Assembly: GCA_029051085.1 (NCBI GenBank)
Contig: JAIDLK010000075.1
Location: forward strand, 1 to 26,389
Length of the DNA stretch: 26,389 bases
Source of the DNA: Alphaproteobacteria bacterium
Lineage (GTDB): Bacteria > Pseudomonadota > Alphaproteobacteria > Rs-D84
Direction: 5' to 3'
Within the stretch, counting starts at the first letter, position 1. Every line of letters begins with the position of its first letter. Of the stretch, positions 14,527 through 21,359 are shown piece after piece. The notes under the pieces are model-generated. The model ran no database searches. It worked only from the letters and a program-made list of their open reading frames with translations, and was not told the DNA's origin. The position numbers and the translations under genes are program-made.

Positions 14527-15140
14527 TATTTACCTCCCTTGTTTTTGCGTACTACGCGTTTTGCAGCCGGCACAACATTTAATACTGCCTGATTAGCTTC
14601 TTGTATTTCATCGGATAACTTATTTCTCATAGTCTCATATTCTTCTCGCGCAATACTGCGTATTTTCTCTTCGTCAAGTTCTTCGGCTAAATAATCTGAT
14701 ACATTGTTTTTCAGAAATTTTGAAAGTTTATCTTCCACGCATATATCAAACCAATTTGCTTGAAGTTCTTTATGTAGACTATCTCTCATCCGACCACCGA
14801 GAACGAACCAAGACACAACGGCAAAGAACCCCAACAACGCAATCAAAATTGTTATTATTATATCATAATATCTAAGCGTATCTTCATAAACAAGGGACAC
14901 CGGGATAATTTTATTTCTCTGTATAAGATGTTGTATAGCTGCGTGCTCATCATCTGTGATTGTGTTAAAATCTGTTTCTATAATAACATAGCTATCTGCG
15001 TATCTATTGGAGAAAAATGCTCTTGATGCGACCGAACCGCCAGTTATAAAAATGCAACAAATTGCCACCCAAGCTGTAGCACATCCTATATGCCGAAAAC
15101 AACACTTAAGATTTTTTACCACACGTTGCAAATGTCTCAT
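14526..15140 (-). CDS. Two-TM membrane protein with cytoplasmic coiled coil
   Basis: A 204-aa protein, family not recognised. Membrane helices lie at about residues 18-37 (Cys/Ala/Ile-rich) and 94-116 (DIIITILIALLGFFAVVSWFVLGG). Between them is a roughly 55-residue loop, probably periplasmic, and after them a charged helical tail (LDEEKIRSIAREEYETMRNKL) ending in a basic KRVVRKNKGGK. It is first gene of a three-gene operon with ImmA/IrrE and Beta-type genes. AAGGGG lies 8 nt before the ATG. A membrane sensor or effector in a defence operon is plausible but not shown. Confidence 0.7.
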   Translation of the reverse strand: MRHLQRVVKNLKCCFRHIGCATAWVAICCIFITGGSVASRAFFSNRYADSYVIIETDFNTITDDEHAAIQHLIQRNKIIPVSLVYEDTLRYYDIIITILIALLGFFAVVSWFVLGGRMRDSLHKELQANWFDICVEDKLSKFLKNNVSDYLAEELDEEKIRSIAREEYETMRNKLSDEIQEANQAVLNVVPAAKRVVRKNKGGK

Positions 15141-15164
15141 TATTTCTACCCCTTCTCTTGATTT

Positions 15165-15192
15165 AGTATAACAAAATCAATTGATTTTTCAA
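15165..15192 (-). promoter_or_regulatory. Promoter with a perfect 16-bp operator palindrome
   Basis: On the minus strand TTGAAA (15192-15187), 16 bp, TATACT (15170-15165). AAAATCAATTGATTTT at 15173-15188 is a perfect palindrome filling the spacer, the classic place for a repressor. It would control the membrane protein/ImmA/Beta operon. Confidence 0.6.
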
Positions 15193-15247
15193 TAGCCTTT
15201 TATTATATATTATTATGCACCACATAGTTTCGAGCTTCATTATCTAG

Positions 15248-15349
15248 CTAAATCCACGGCACATCTAATCCAATAGTCTTGCAGACAGCTTTGGCCACCT
15301 TGAATTTGGTATAGCGAGCACACCAACACACTCAACGCTTCTTCGTCAT
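15248..15349 (-). pseudogene. Small ORF interrupted by an in-frame TGA
   Basis: On the minus strand ATG 15349 is preceded by GGAG 6 nt upstream. It reads MTKKR, then TGA, then continues in the same frame as VCWCARYTKFKVAKAVCKTI and GLDVPWI to TAG at 15250-15248. The downstream part reads like a real basic protein. TGA is an ordinary stop elsewhere in the window, so a CGA-to-TGA nonsense change in a 33-aa gene is the simplest reading. No family recognised. Apart from this, the gap 15141-15488 holds only the operon promoter; I see nothing else in it. Confidence 0.35.
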
Positions 15350-15488
15350 GCATAGCTCCAATATATCCTTTTAATAACTTACCTCGTCAATGTGCGTTTT
15401 TTTATACGCTATTCTATAAAAACATTTTGCGGTGCATCACTATAAGCGCCGCCCAGAAACACCTGTCTATCATTATCTCTTGTAGTTC

Positions 15489-17468
15489 TTATTCTAGCTC
15501 TTCTATCCCTACATCGGTCAGGTAGTTCCATAGTTTGTCATAGAAGGTACGCTGTCTGGTTGCGTCTGCGTCATCGCCACAAGGGACAAATATCACAAAA
15601 CCTTCACGTGAGCGGGTCAGAAGTACACGATAAGCATTTTTCAAATAGCGGCGTTCATCTTCATTTCTGATCGACACCCAATGAGAACCTCTGGTTTTAT
15701 AGTACTGAAACTGACCATCTTCATACCGATAATCGGCATCCCATGCAACCACGGCGTAATCTATTTCAAGTCCTTGGGTGTCAAATTCACTGGCTACTTC
15801 TTCCATGAAATAGGATGATTTAATATCATCGCGGTCACCTAGAAACCATTTTTCAGGCTTACACTTACTTTCAACCCATATTCCATCTGCGCGAAGTCTG
15901 GTACCTTTTGAGCTGGCAATTAAACCGTGTCGCAATGTTTTTCCAGCCGTTTGTTCATGCGCCCACCGCTTTGCTCGTGCCAGATCACGCGTTATATAAA
16001 TAGGGTAAATACTGGACAGTCGTTTATATTTCTCTGCGGCCGTGGCGGCATCTCCATCCAGTAAGGAGTCAACAAATCCGGCCACGTCTTGTGTTCTATG
16101 CGCACGCACAGACACAGACAGATGCAATTCTTTTACGGTTTCGCATTTTAACCCATTTGTTAGTTCCATAAACGATTGGTTGCCCAGATAGTCTTTGGTG
16201 GTCATATCACCTGATACATAAACGTTCCAATCGGGGAAAGAACGTCGCAACGATGCAAACCATTCTTGGATTCCGGCCTCGCCAGTATTTATGTCCTGGC
16301 CACCGCCGACCAGGCACACGATCACAGCCCAATCCTGGTGGCGATTCATATAATCAATCAGCAGCTCCGGCTCGCTCATCGCCAGGAAATGTGCGCACTG
16401 CTCATCAGTTAGTCTGCTAAGAACCTGTCCCTTCTTTTTCTGCATAAAATTAGATAGCATAGGCTGATTCCAAGCGCGTTGTGCCTCATCAAATATAACA
16501 ACATTCTCAACCGGTGAATTTTGCGTATTATTCAAGGACGCATCCCGAAACCCATGAATAATTTGGATAAAGGACTTCGTGCTTTCGCGCGCTTTGGCCA
16601 ACGGCGTTCCGTGCTGGCTGTGGTCGTCTGCCGCCAACGCTTCACGTAAAACAGAAACCAACGGTTGGTTTCCTGTTAACAGACATGCGCCACTTTGGCC
16701 GGTTGTTTTCTGATTTTCTATTGCAATATTTAGACCTGCCAGTGTTTTTCCCGCACCAGGAACACCGGTTATAAAACAAATTGATTTTTGCTGATTATGT
16801 TTAGACTTCTCTATGATTTGTTGAACTGCATCAGATGTCTTGGTTAAGTTCTCTGCTGCGGTGTTTCGCGCAATATTATCAACAGAGTGGTTTATGTATA
16901 AGTTTTTGGCGGCTTCAATAATTGTTGGTGTCGGGGCATATCTGGAATTAGCCCAGGCGTCAACATCAAGTGATTTACAAGACGCGTCTGTATTACGAAT
17001 GATTATATCGCGCAAATCGTCACCGTTGGTTAAAATCACGTCTTCTGGTGCACCTGGTTTACGATAGTCATCTTGAACATTAGTTGCTATCAGAACGGGC
17101 ACAATTTTACACCCACGGCTTTCTTCGTGATAGTTTTCTAAATCAAACGCATATGTGCGCACCTGACGCATTGCATCACCGGAATATGAAGTGGCCCCAA
17201 CTTTGAATTCCAATACAAAAATAGTATTTTTTATCAGCAAAATGTTATCTATGCGACCGCCCACGCGCGGCAACGTATATTCAAACAAAATGCTGCCGCA
17301 CGGCGAATGCGCCAATGCCCGCTTTAACAAGCGAATTTGTTCAATCCAGGCGTCTTTTTGTGTCGCCACAGTATCATACCTGTCACCATAAGCAATTATG
17401 CCGAATATTTCGTCTTCAGTCTGAACTAAAAAGTTTTGAATACTGTTTTTGTAGAATGCCGCGCTCAT
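15489..17468 (-). CDS. PD-(D/E)XK nuclease fused to DUF2075 helicase-like ATPase
   Basis: A 659-aa protein. The N-terminal nuclease-like segment has D74 (GGRIDNILL) and E87-x-K89 (FVLEFKVG). A P-loop ATPase of the DUF2075 type follows: Walker A GVPGAGKT at 235-242, Walker B VVIFDEAQRAW with D327-E328, a GxGQDIN motif, the HLSVSVRAH segment, and a C-terminal superfamily 1 motif LKNAYRVLLTRSREG. Such architectures occur in DNA defence islands; the activity is inferred. It starts 1 nt after the Nudix stop, so the two are an operon. It is complete and GC-richer than the genes on its left. Confidence 0.82.
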   Translation of the reverse strand: MSAAFYKNSIQNFLVQTEDEIFGIIAYGDRYDTVATQKDAWIEQIRLLKRALAHSPCGSILFEYTLPRVGGRIDNILLIKNTIFVLEFKVGATSYSGDAMRQVRTYAFDLENYHEESRGCKIVPVLIATNVQDDYRKPGAPEDVILTNGDDLRDIIIRNTDASCKSLDVDAWANSRYAPTPTIIEAAKNLYINHSVDNIARNTAAENLTKTSDAVQQIIEKSKHNQQKSICFITGVPGAGKTLAGLNIAIENQKTTGQSGACLLTGNQPLVSVLREALAADDHSQHGTPLAKARESTKSFIQIIHGFRDASLNNTQNSPVENVVIFDEAQRAWNQPMLSNFMQKKKGQVLSRLTDEQCAHFLAMSEPELLIDYMNRHQDWAVIVCLVGGGQDINTGEAGIQEWFASLRRSFPDWNVYVSGDMTTKDYLGNQSFMELTNGLKCETVKELHLSVSVRAHRTQDVAGFVDSLLDGDAATAAEKYKRLSSIYPIYITRDLARAKRWAHEQTAGKTLRHGLIASSKGTRLRADGIWVESKCKPEKWFLGDRDDIKSSYFMEEVASEFDTQGLEIDYAVVAWDADYRYEDGQFQYYKTRGSHWVSIRNEDERRYLKNAYRVLLTRSREGFVIFVPCGDDADATRQRTFYDKLWNYLTDVGIEELE

Positions 17469-17469
17469 T

Positions 17470-17856
17470 TTACTTTTCCATGGTTACCAATTTTTGAGAG
17501 ACGATTTTATCTGCCGGCAGTTGCGGATGTGATAACAATTCTGACAACGGCACCCAATGCATTTTGTCATGAACCCGCAACTGTATGTCGCCTGTATATT
17601 GTGCAATTTCATAAGCATGCAGTTCGATGACCTTGCCTGATTCTGTTGTATGTTTCGCAATAATGACCAATTCGCCAATTTTCGCATCAATGCCAAGTTC
17701 TTCATACAATTCGCGATGCAGGCAGGCTGGACCGTCTTCGCCATCCTCGAACTTGCCGCCAGGATACTCCCAGGTCCCTGCCAATGGTTGATCGGATGCA
17801 CGACGCATCAGCAAAACTTTATCCTTATCTCTAAAAATCGCGGCGGTTACTTTCAT
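17470..17856 (-). CDS. MutT-like Nudix hydrolase
   Basis: A 128-aa protein with a perfect Nudix box at residues 34-56: G34, E40, R48-E49, E52-E53 and G55 are all in register (GGKFEDGE ... REL-YEELGI). The RRASDQPLAGTWEYPGGK lead-in is typical of MutT/8-oxo-dGTP or (d)CTP hydrolases. AAAGGA lies 7 nt before the ATG. It is transcribed immediately before the nuclease-DUF2075 gene (1-nt gap). A housekeeping MutT would not normally sit inside a mobile element in such coupling; nucleotide depletion or signal clearance as part of a two-gene system is an inference. Confidence 0.85.
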   Translation of the reverse strand: MKVTAAIFRDKDKVLLMRRASDQPLAGTWEYPGGKFEDGEDGPACLHRELYEELGIDAKIGELVIIAKHTTESGKVIELHAYEIAQYTGDIQLRVHDKMHWVPLSELLSHPQLPADKIVSQKLVTMEK

Positions 17857-17881
17857 TTCAGAATCCTTTCCTGGTTATTTC

Positions 17882-17910
17882 ATTCTGCACTGTATATTTA
17901 TCTTTGTAAA
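17882..17910 (-). promoter_or_regulatory. Possible promoter of the Nudix-DUF2075 operon
   Basis: On the minus strand TTTACA (17910-17905), 17 bp, CAGAAT (17887-17882), giving a short leader before ATG 17856. The -10 is imperfect. Confidence 0.4.
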
Positions 17911-18134
17911 GGCCCGATTTTTGGTGGTTTTGGATATTGAGTGTTTTAGATTGGTTAGGGTTGTTTTAGGGTGAGTTTTTTGGAAATTTTTGGACCAAGA
18001 GTTATTTAAACCGCCTGACGTAATTTCTCAACAAGTTTTCAACAAAATTTTTTGCATTACTACTTTCACTACTTTTACTTTTTTCTTTTATTTTATATTT
18101 TCTTTTTCTTACACTTTCACTTATTCTTACCGCC

Positions 18135-18194
18135 GATTTCAGTTCTGAATTCAGACTTGATTTCAGAGCTGATTTCTATTCTGATTTCAGAGTT
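18135..18194. repeat. Five tandem 12-bp repeats
   Basis: Contiguous units start at 18135, 18147, 18159, 18171 and 18183, consensus GATTTCAGANNT. Unit 1 is GATTTCAGTTCT, unit 3 GATTTCAGAGCT, unit 5 GATTTCAGAGTT. A pyrimidine-rich tract (18058-18130) lies just to the left. No convincing gene is seen in 17857-18478. The 12-bp period is compatible with iterons or with a decayed coding repeat (SEIx on the minus strand). Confidence 0.7.
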
Positions 18195-18241
18195 TAAATC
18201 ATAGCGTCGAATGTTTGGTAGGCCAACCCGCAGATTCAGGC

Positions 18242-18381
18242 AAGTGCGCACCCATGGTGCGCACTTAGTGGTTTGTTTTTACTATATAATATTTTTGTGC
18301 GTTAAATCAGGTGCGCACCTGGTGCGCACCCAAAAATCCCAGAAATCCGCCAAAAAAGTGTCAAAATGCGCACCTGCGCAC
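18242..18381. repeat. Six TGCGCAC motifs in three pairs
   Basis: TGCGCAC begins at 18245, 18258, 18312, 18323, 18367 and 18375. The first pair forms a perfect inverted repeat AAGTGCGCACC/GGTGCGCACTT (18242-18252 and 18256-18266). The second pair carries GGTGCGCACC units. A TATAAT sits between pairs 1 and 2 (18285-18290). They are likely operators or iterons of an element-encoded protein. Confidence 0.65.
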
Positions 18382-18478
18382 CATCTTTTTGTGCAGCGTG
18401 TAGAAAGGTTTTGCGGTCGCCTTTACCCGCATTAGGAAAATCCTGTCACAGAACCTATTTATTTTTAATTATTTGATT

Positions 18479-19687
18479 TTAGCCACAAATCGCATTTGCC
18501 ACATTGTTGATGGCGCGGTAGGTGCTGCTGTCCATGATGTGGGTATAGCCCTCGGTCGTGGTGATGCGACTGTGGCCGGCCGCCTCTTTCATAGCCGCCA
18601 TATTTTCACCGATGTTCGCGCCCATGCTGATGAACGAGTGTCGCAGGTCGTGTATGCGCATATGCGGCAGTTTTGCATATTTTAAGGCCCATTCAAACGG
18701 TTTGCGAATGTTATTGATTGGTTTTGTGATATTTCCGACGCCTGGGAACACATATTGACTGCCCAGTTCGGCGGCCTCGGCCAGCGCAGTTTCCAGATAC
18801 GGTATCACCGCGTCCGACAGTTTCACATCCCGGGCACCGGTTTTGCTGTCTTTCAGATGTATTACCTTATGCATCAAGACGACTTCGTCTACCTCCAGTC
18901 CTGTAATCTCAGACGCGCGGCATCCGGTCAGCATCAGCACGCGCAGCGCGTTAAACAGGCGTGGATGCATATCGGTGACACGCGGTCCAACGTCCAGCGC
19001 ATGCGACAATGCGCGATAGCCATTCTGGTCCAGGATTTGTGGTTTGTATGTTTTATTCGCGCCTTTGCGGACATATTTGCACGGGTTGGAATTGCGATCG
19101 ACGTACTTATACGACTCGCACCAGTCCCAGAAACTGGACACCAGCGACAAGGCCTTGTTCGCGGTCGCAAACGACGTCTTTTTAGCCCATTTGGCATAGG
19201 CGTCCATGATATGCCGTTCTTCTATCTCGCGCATGTGCATTTTGCCGAATATCGGGCCGATATAAAGCCTGTATTGCGCGTGGTTGGCAATCTGTGTCTT
19301 GGGCTTTTTGTAAATCTTGGCGTATTTATCCATATACTGCGGAAACAGGTCGCAGAACAATTCCCCACGGTCTTTTTCCTGCTGGGCGGCCTGATCCTTT
19401 TTATCCTGTATCGGGTCGTGTCCCAGCGCAATTTCATGCCGCAAGGCCCAGGCGCGGTCGCGGATGTCCCGAATTGTAAAGTCGCCATATTGCCCCAGCA
19501 GGATATTGCGCTTTTTATCTTTGATTTTACAGCCCAGATAGAATCTGATATGCCGGGTTGCCGCCGAATACCGCAGAAACAGCCCCGGAATGGTGCCATC
19601 GCTTATCTGCAGATTTATATCCGACCGCAGCGTCCGAATCCAAGTATCGCGAAACGCCTGAGTATAACATTTCCATTGTTTTTCCAT
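18479..19687 (-). CDS. int: Tyrosine-type site-specific integrase
   Basis: A 402-aa phage-type integrase with an N-terminal DUF4102-like arm-binding region, a core-binding SAM-like domain (about 105-195) and a catalytic domain. Catalytic residues are R257 (TGCRASE), K282 (SKTGARDV), H346-x-x-R349 (HDLRH), H372 (GHS) and Y381 (YTH), all present. It presumably recombines the 48-bp tRNA-Asn core. GAGGTGAGCC precedes the ATG. The AlpA-like gene is 61 bp upstream on the same strand. Unusually it lies about 4 kb from attR and 9 kb from attL rather than directly beside the tRNA. Confidence 0.95.
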   Translation of the reverse strand: MEKQWKCYTQAFRDTWIRTLRSDINLQISDGTIPGLFLRYSAATRHIRFYLGCKIKDKKRNILLGQYGDFTIRDIRDRAWALRHEIALGHDPIQDKKDQAAQQEKDRGELFCDLFPQYMDKYAKIYKKPKTQIANHAQYRLYIGPIFGKMHMREIEERHIMDAYAKWAKKTSFATANKALSLVSSFWDWCESYKYVDRNSNPCKYVRKGANKTYKPQILDQNGYRALSHALDVGPRVTDMHPRLFNALRVLMLTGCRASEITGLEVDEVVLMHKVIHLKDSKTGARDVKLSDAVIPYLETALAEAAELGSQYVFPGVGNITKPINNIRKPFEWALKYAKLPHMRIHDLRHSFISMGANIGENMAAMKEAAGHSRITTTEGYTHIMDSSTYRAINNVANAICG

Positions 19688-19748
19688 GGCTCACCTCTGT
19701 ATTTAGGTACACAATGCACGAAAAGAATCATTTATCCAGTGAAAACAA

Positions 19749-19931
19749 TCAGTTTTTACGACTTGCCTTTTGGCGCAGCCATTCGTCCACGTCTGACAGA
19801 CGATATCGCACCATGCGCCCGATTTTCAGATAAACCGGCCCAATCCCCAGCGCACGATATTGACTAAGCGCCGATACCGACGTTTCCAGATATTTGGCCA
19901 ACTGTTTTGGGGTAAAAATTTTATCATCCAT
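19749..19931 (-). CDS. AlpA-like helix-turn-helix protein (putative excisionase)
   Basis: A 60-aa protein: IFTPKQLAKYLETSVSALSQYR, then GIGPVYLKIGRMVRYRLSDVDEWLRQ, the compact winged-HTH of AlpA/Xis-type regulators. ATG 19931 has an AAAGGAG 6 nt upstream, better supported than earlier Met codons in the frame. It is followed by the integrase on the same strand, the common xis-int order. Expected role: bending att DNA or activating int. Confidence 0.85.
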   Translation of the reverse strand: MDDKIFTPKQLAKYLETSVSALSQYRALGIGPVYLKIGRMVRYRLSDVDEWLRQKASRKN

Positions 19932-20124
19932 TGTTTGCTCCTTTGGTTGCATATATGTTTTATAGCCCACCAAAGGCGCACAGTCATGGCAGAAATATCC
20001 AAAAATTTCCAAAAGTGTTAAATGTGTGGTTCTGATTTCAGAATACAAAAGTTCCCAGATAATTACCAGATAATGGAAAATATCGTCATTTCTTATAAAT
20101 GCACAGTCTGGGCCAGCGCATAAT

Positions 20125-20153
20125 TTGACAAAGTTAAAATTATCTTTTACATT
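20125..20153 (+). promoter_or_regulatory. Promoter of the HipB-like gene
   Basis: TTGACA (20125-20130), 17 bp, TACATT (20148-20153). The start would be near 20160, leaving a leader of about 38 nt before ATG 20198. Confidence 0.65.
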
Positions 20154-20192
20154 GTAACGATATAAGGCAAATAATAATTTACAGAAGTGTAA
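20147..20192. promoter_or_regulatory. Paired TTACA/TGTAA dyads, likely autoregulatory operators
   Basis: TTACA-T-TGTAA (20147-20157) overlaps the -10, and TTACA-GAAG-TGTAA (20179-20192) lies in the leader just before the start codon. Same half-sites, different spacing. The adjacent HTH protein is the obvious candidate binder. Confidence 0.5.
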
Positions 20193-20197
20193 GTTCC

Positions 20198-20524
20198 ATG
20201 AGAAAAACGACTATATTCCCCATACCCGTCAACAGAGAATTAAAGAAGCTGGGGACAGAAATCAAAGAGGCCAGAATTCGTAGAAGAATCACTACTGCGA
20301 TGATGTGTGAGCGTGCTGGCATAACACGCCCCACATTAGCTAAGGTTGAGCGTGGTGATCCGATGACCTCTATGGGCATTTATGCAAAGGTGCTGTTTGT
20401 CCTAAACTTGCACGAAAAACTTGGCGAAATAGCAGATATCAGATATGACCAGATCGGTCTATCTATCGAAGCCGCCAAATTACCAAAAAGAGTCCGACAG
20501 ATGAAAACCACTGAAGCAAAGTGA
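20198..20524 (+). CDS. XRE-family HTH regulator, HipB-like antitoxin type
   Basis: A 108-aa protein. The HTH spans about residues 18-60 (LGTEIKEARIRRRITTAMMCERAGITRPTLAKVERGDP), followed by the GIYAKVLFVLNLHEKLGEIAD segment and LPKRVR near the C-terminus, a tail pattern of regulators encoded before HipA kinases. No HipA is present; a 213-aa protein of unknown family starts 30 nt downstream on the same strand. The ribosome site is weak. It probably binds the TTACA/TGTAA dyads in its own promoter. Confidence 0.78.
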   Translation: MRKTTIFPIPVNRELKKLGTEIKEARIRRRITTAMMCERAGITRPTLAKVERGDPMTSMGIYAKVLFVLNLHEKLGEIADIRYDQIGLSIEAAKLPKRVRQMKTTEAK

Positions 20525-20554
20525 CTGGAATACTAACAAGAAGGTAGTAACAAT

Positions 20555-21196
20555 ATGAACAATATCGCAAATTTATATCGTATTGGCTGTGAAGCACTTG
20601 CGTCTGGGGATATAGATATACAACGACGGGCGTTAGCGTATATTGAGGCAAATGTTTTTTCTACAACAAAAAGTGCTGCTTTAACTTATATCAAAAACAT
20701 ATATACTTGCGTTGAGGTCGTTCCAATAAATCAATTGCGCTCTGAATGCGTAACTGATAATTTGCGTGCCTATTGTCAGGCATTATGGGACGAAACGCAC
20801 ATTGGTATGCCACGCGTTAATTTTATTGCTATTGAAAGATTGCAAAACATAAAACATTTTGAAGCCGATACGGTATTATATTACTCAAACAATGGAGTTT
20901 TGACGACATCCGATTTGCTTAAACTTGTCGGCCGTGCCTTGTCATGCGTACAATTGATAACCGGCGTAGATACCAGCAAAGCTCGTCAGGCAACCACAGC
21001 ATTAAAAGGATTGGAATTATTACTGTCCAACAAACACGGCAAGTTAGATGAAATTGGCTATGCCGTGGAAGTTTTTGGCGCCATATCAGAACAAATGACA
21101 ACGAACCAGGCAATCAAACAAAACATCCTGGGAGCACAGACGACATTATCGCTGGCATTGGATTTCTTTTCTGACACAAAAAAACGTCAGCAATAA
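20555..21196 (+). CDS. Unknown protein downstream of the HipB-like regulator
   Basis: A 213-aa protein (MNNIANLYRIGCEAL ... DFFSDTKKRQQ), predicted mostly alpha-helical, no signal peptide or membrane segment, and no kinase or nuclease motif I can recognise. AAGG lies 10 nt upstream of the ATG. It is in the position a toxin (HipA) would occupy behind a HipB-like gene, with 30-nt spacing, so it is probably co-transcribed and autoregulated with it. Whether it is a toxin, an effector or unrelated cannot be told from sequence. Confidence 0.65.
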   Translation: MNNIANLYRIGCEALASGDIDIQRRALAYIEANVFSTTKSAALTYIKNIYTCVEVVPINQLRSECVTDNLRAYCQALWDETHIGMPRVNFIAIERLQNIKHFEADTVLYYSNNGVLTTSDLLKLVGRALSCVQLITGVDTSKARQATTALKGLELLLSNKHGKLDEIGYAVEVFGAISEQMTTNQAIKQNILGAQTTLSLALDFFSDTKKRQQ

Positions 21197-21220
21197 CTGT
21201 GCCAGAAATATAATCTTTTA

Positions 21221-21338
21221 CTTTATAGTTTGCATTTTCTATAACTATAAAGCACAAGGAGACAAGGACAAGTCAACACCAACACTCTTGTCATCGCATG
21301 TCTAACAACGCATATTGTTGGAGTAATATACGTTGACT
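21221..21338. other. Intergenic region rich in inverted repeats
   Basis: CTTTATAGTT (21221-21230) is exactly inverted at 21243-21252. Next to it AGTCAAC (21271-21277) pairs with GTTGACT (21332-21338), and inside that CCAACA (21279-21284) pairs with TGTTGG (21316-21321). It lies between the two convergent unknown genes. No T tract follows, so it is not an ordinary terminator; a small RNA or protein-binding site is possible. Confidence 0.4.
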
Positions 21339-21359
21339 CAACGATAAGCGTGTCTTGTT

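Noticed and set aside
18058..18381. CRISPR array
   Set aside because: The 12-bp units are contiguous without spacers and the TGCGCAC pairs are irregularly spaced; no cas genes are present.
18211..18435. 74-aa plus-strand frame over the TGCGCAC repeats (also a minus-strand frame ending in SEIx repeats)
   Set aside because: The plus frame has no ribosome site and is made of translated repeats. The minus frame has no Met start and is bounded by stops; at most a decayed gene end.
18755..19867. 370-aa open frame on the plus strand
   Set aside because: Lies antisense to the integrase and AlpA-like genes; composition is that of a reverse-complement shadow.
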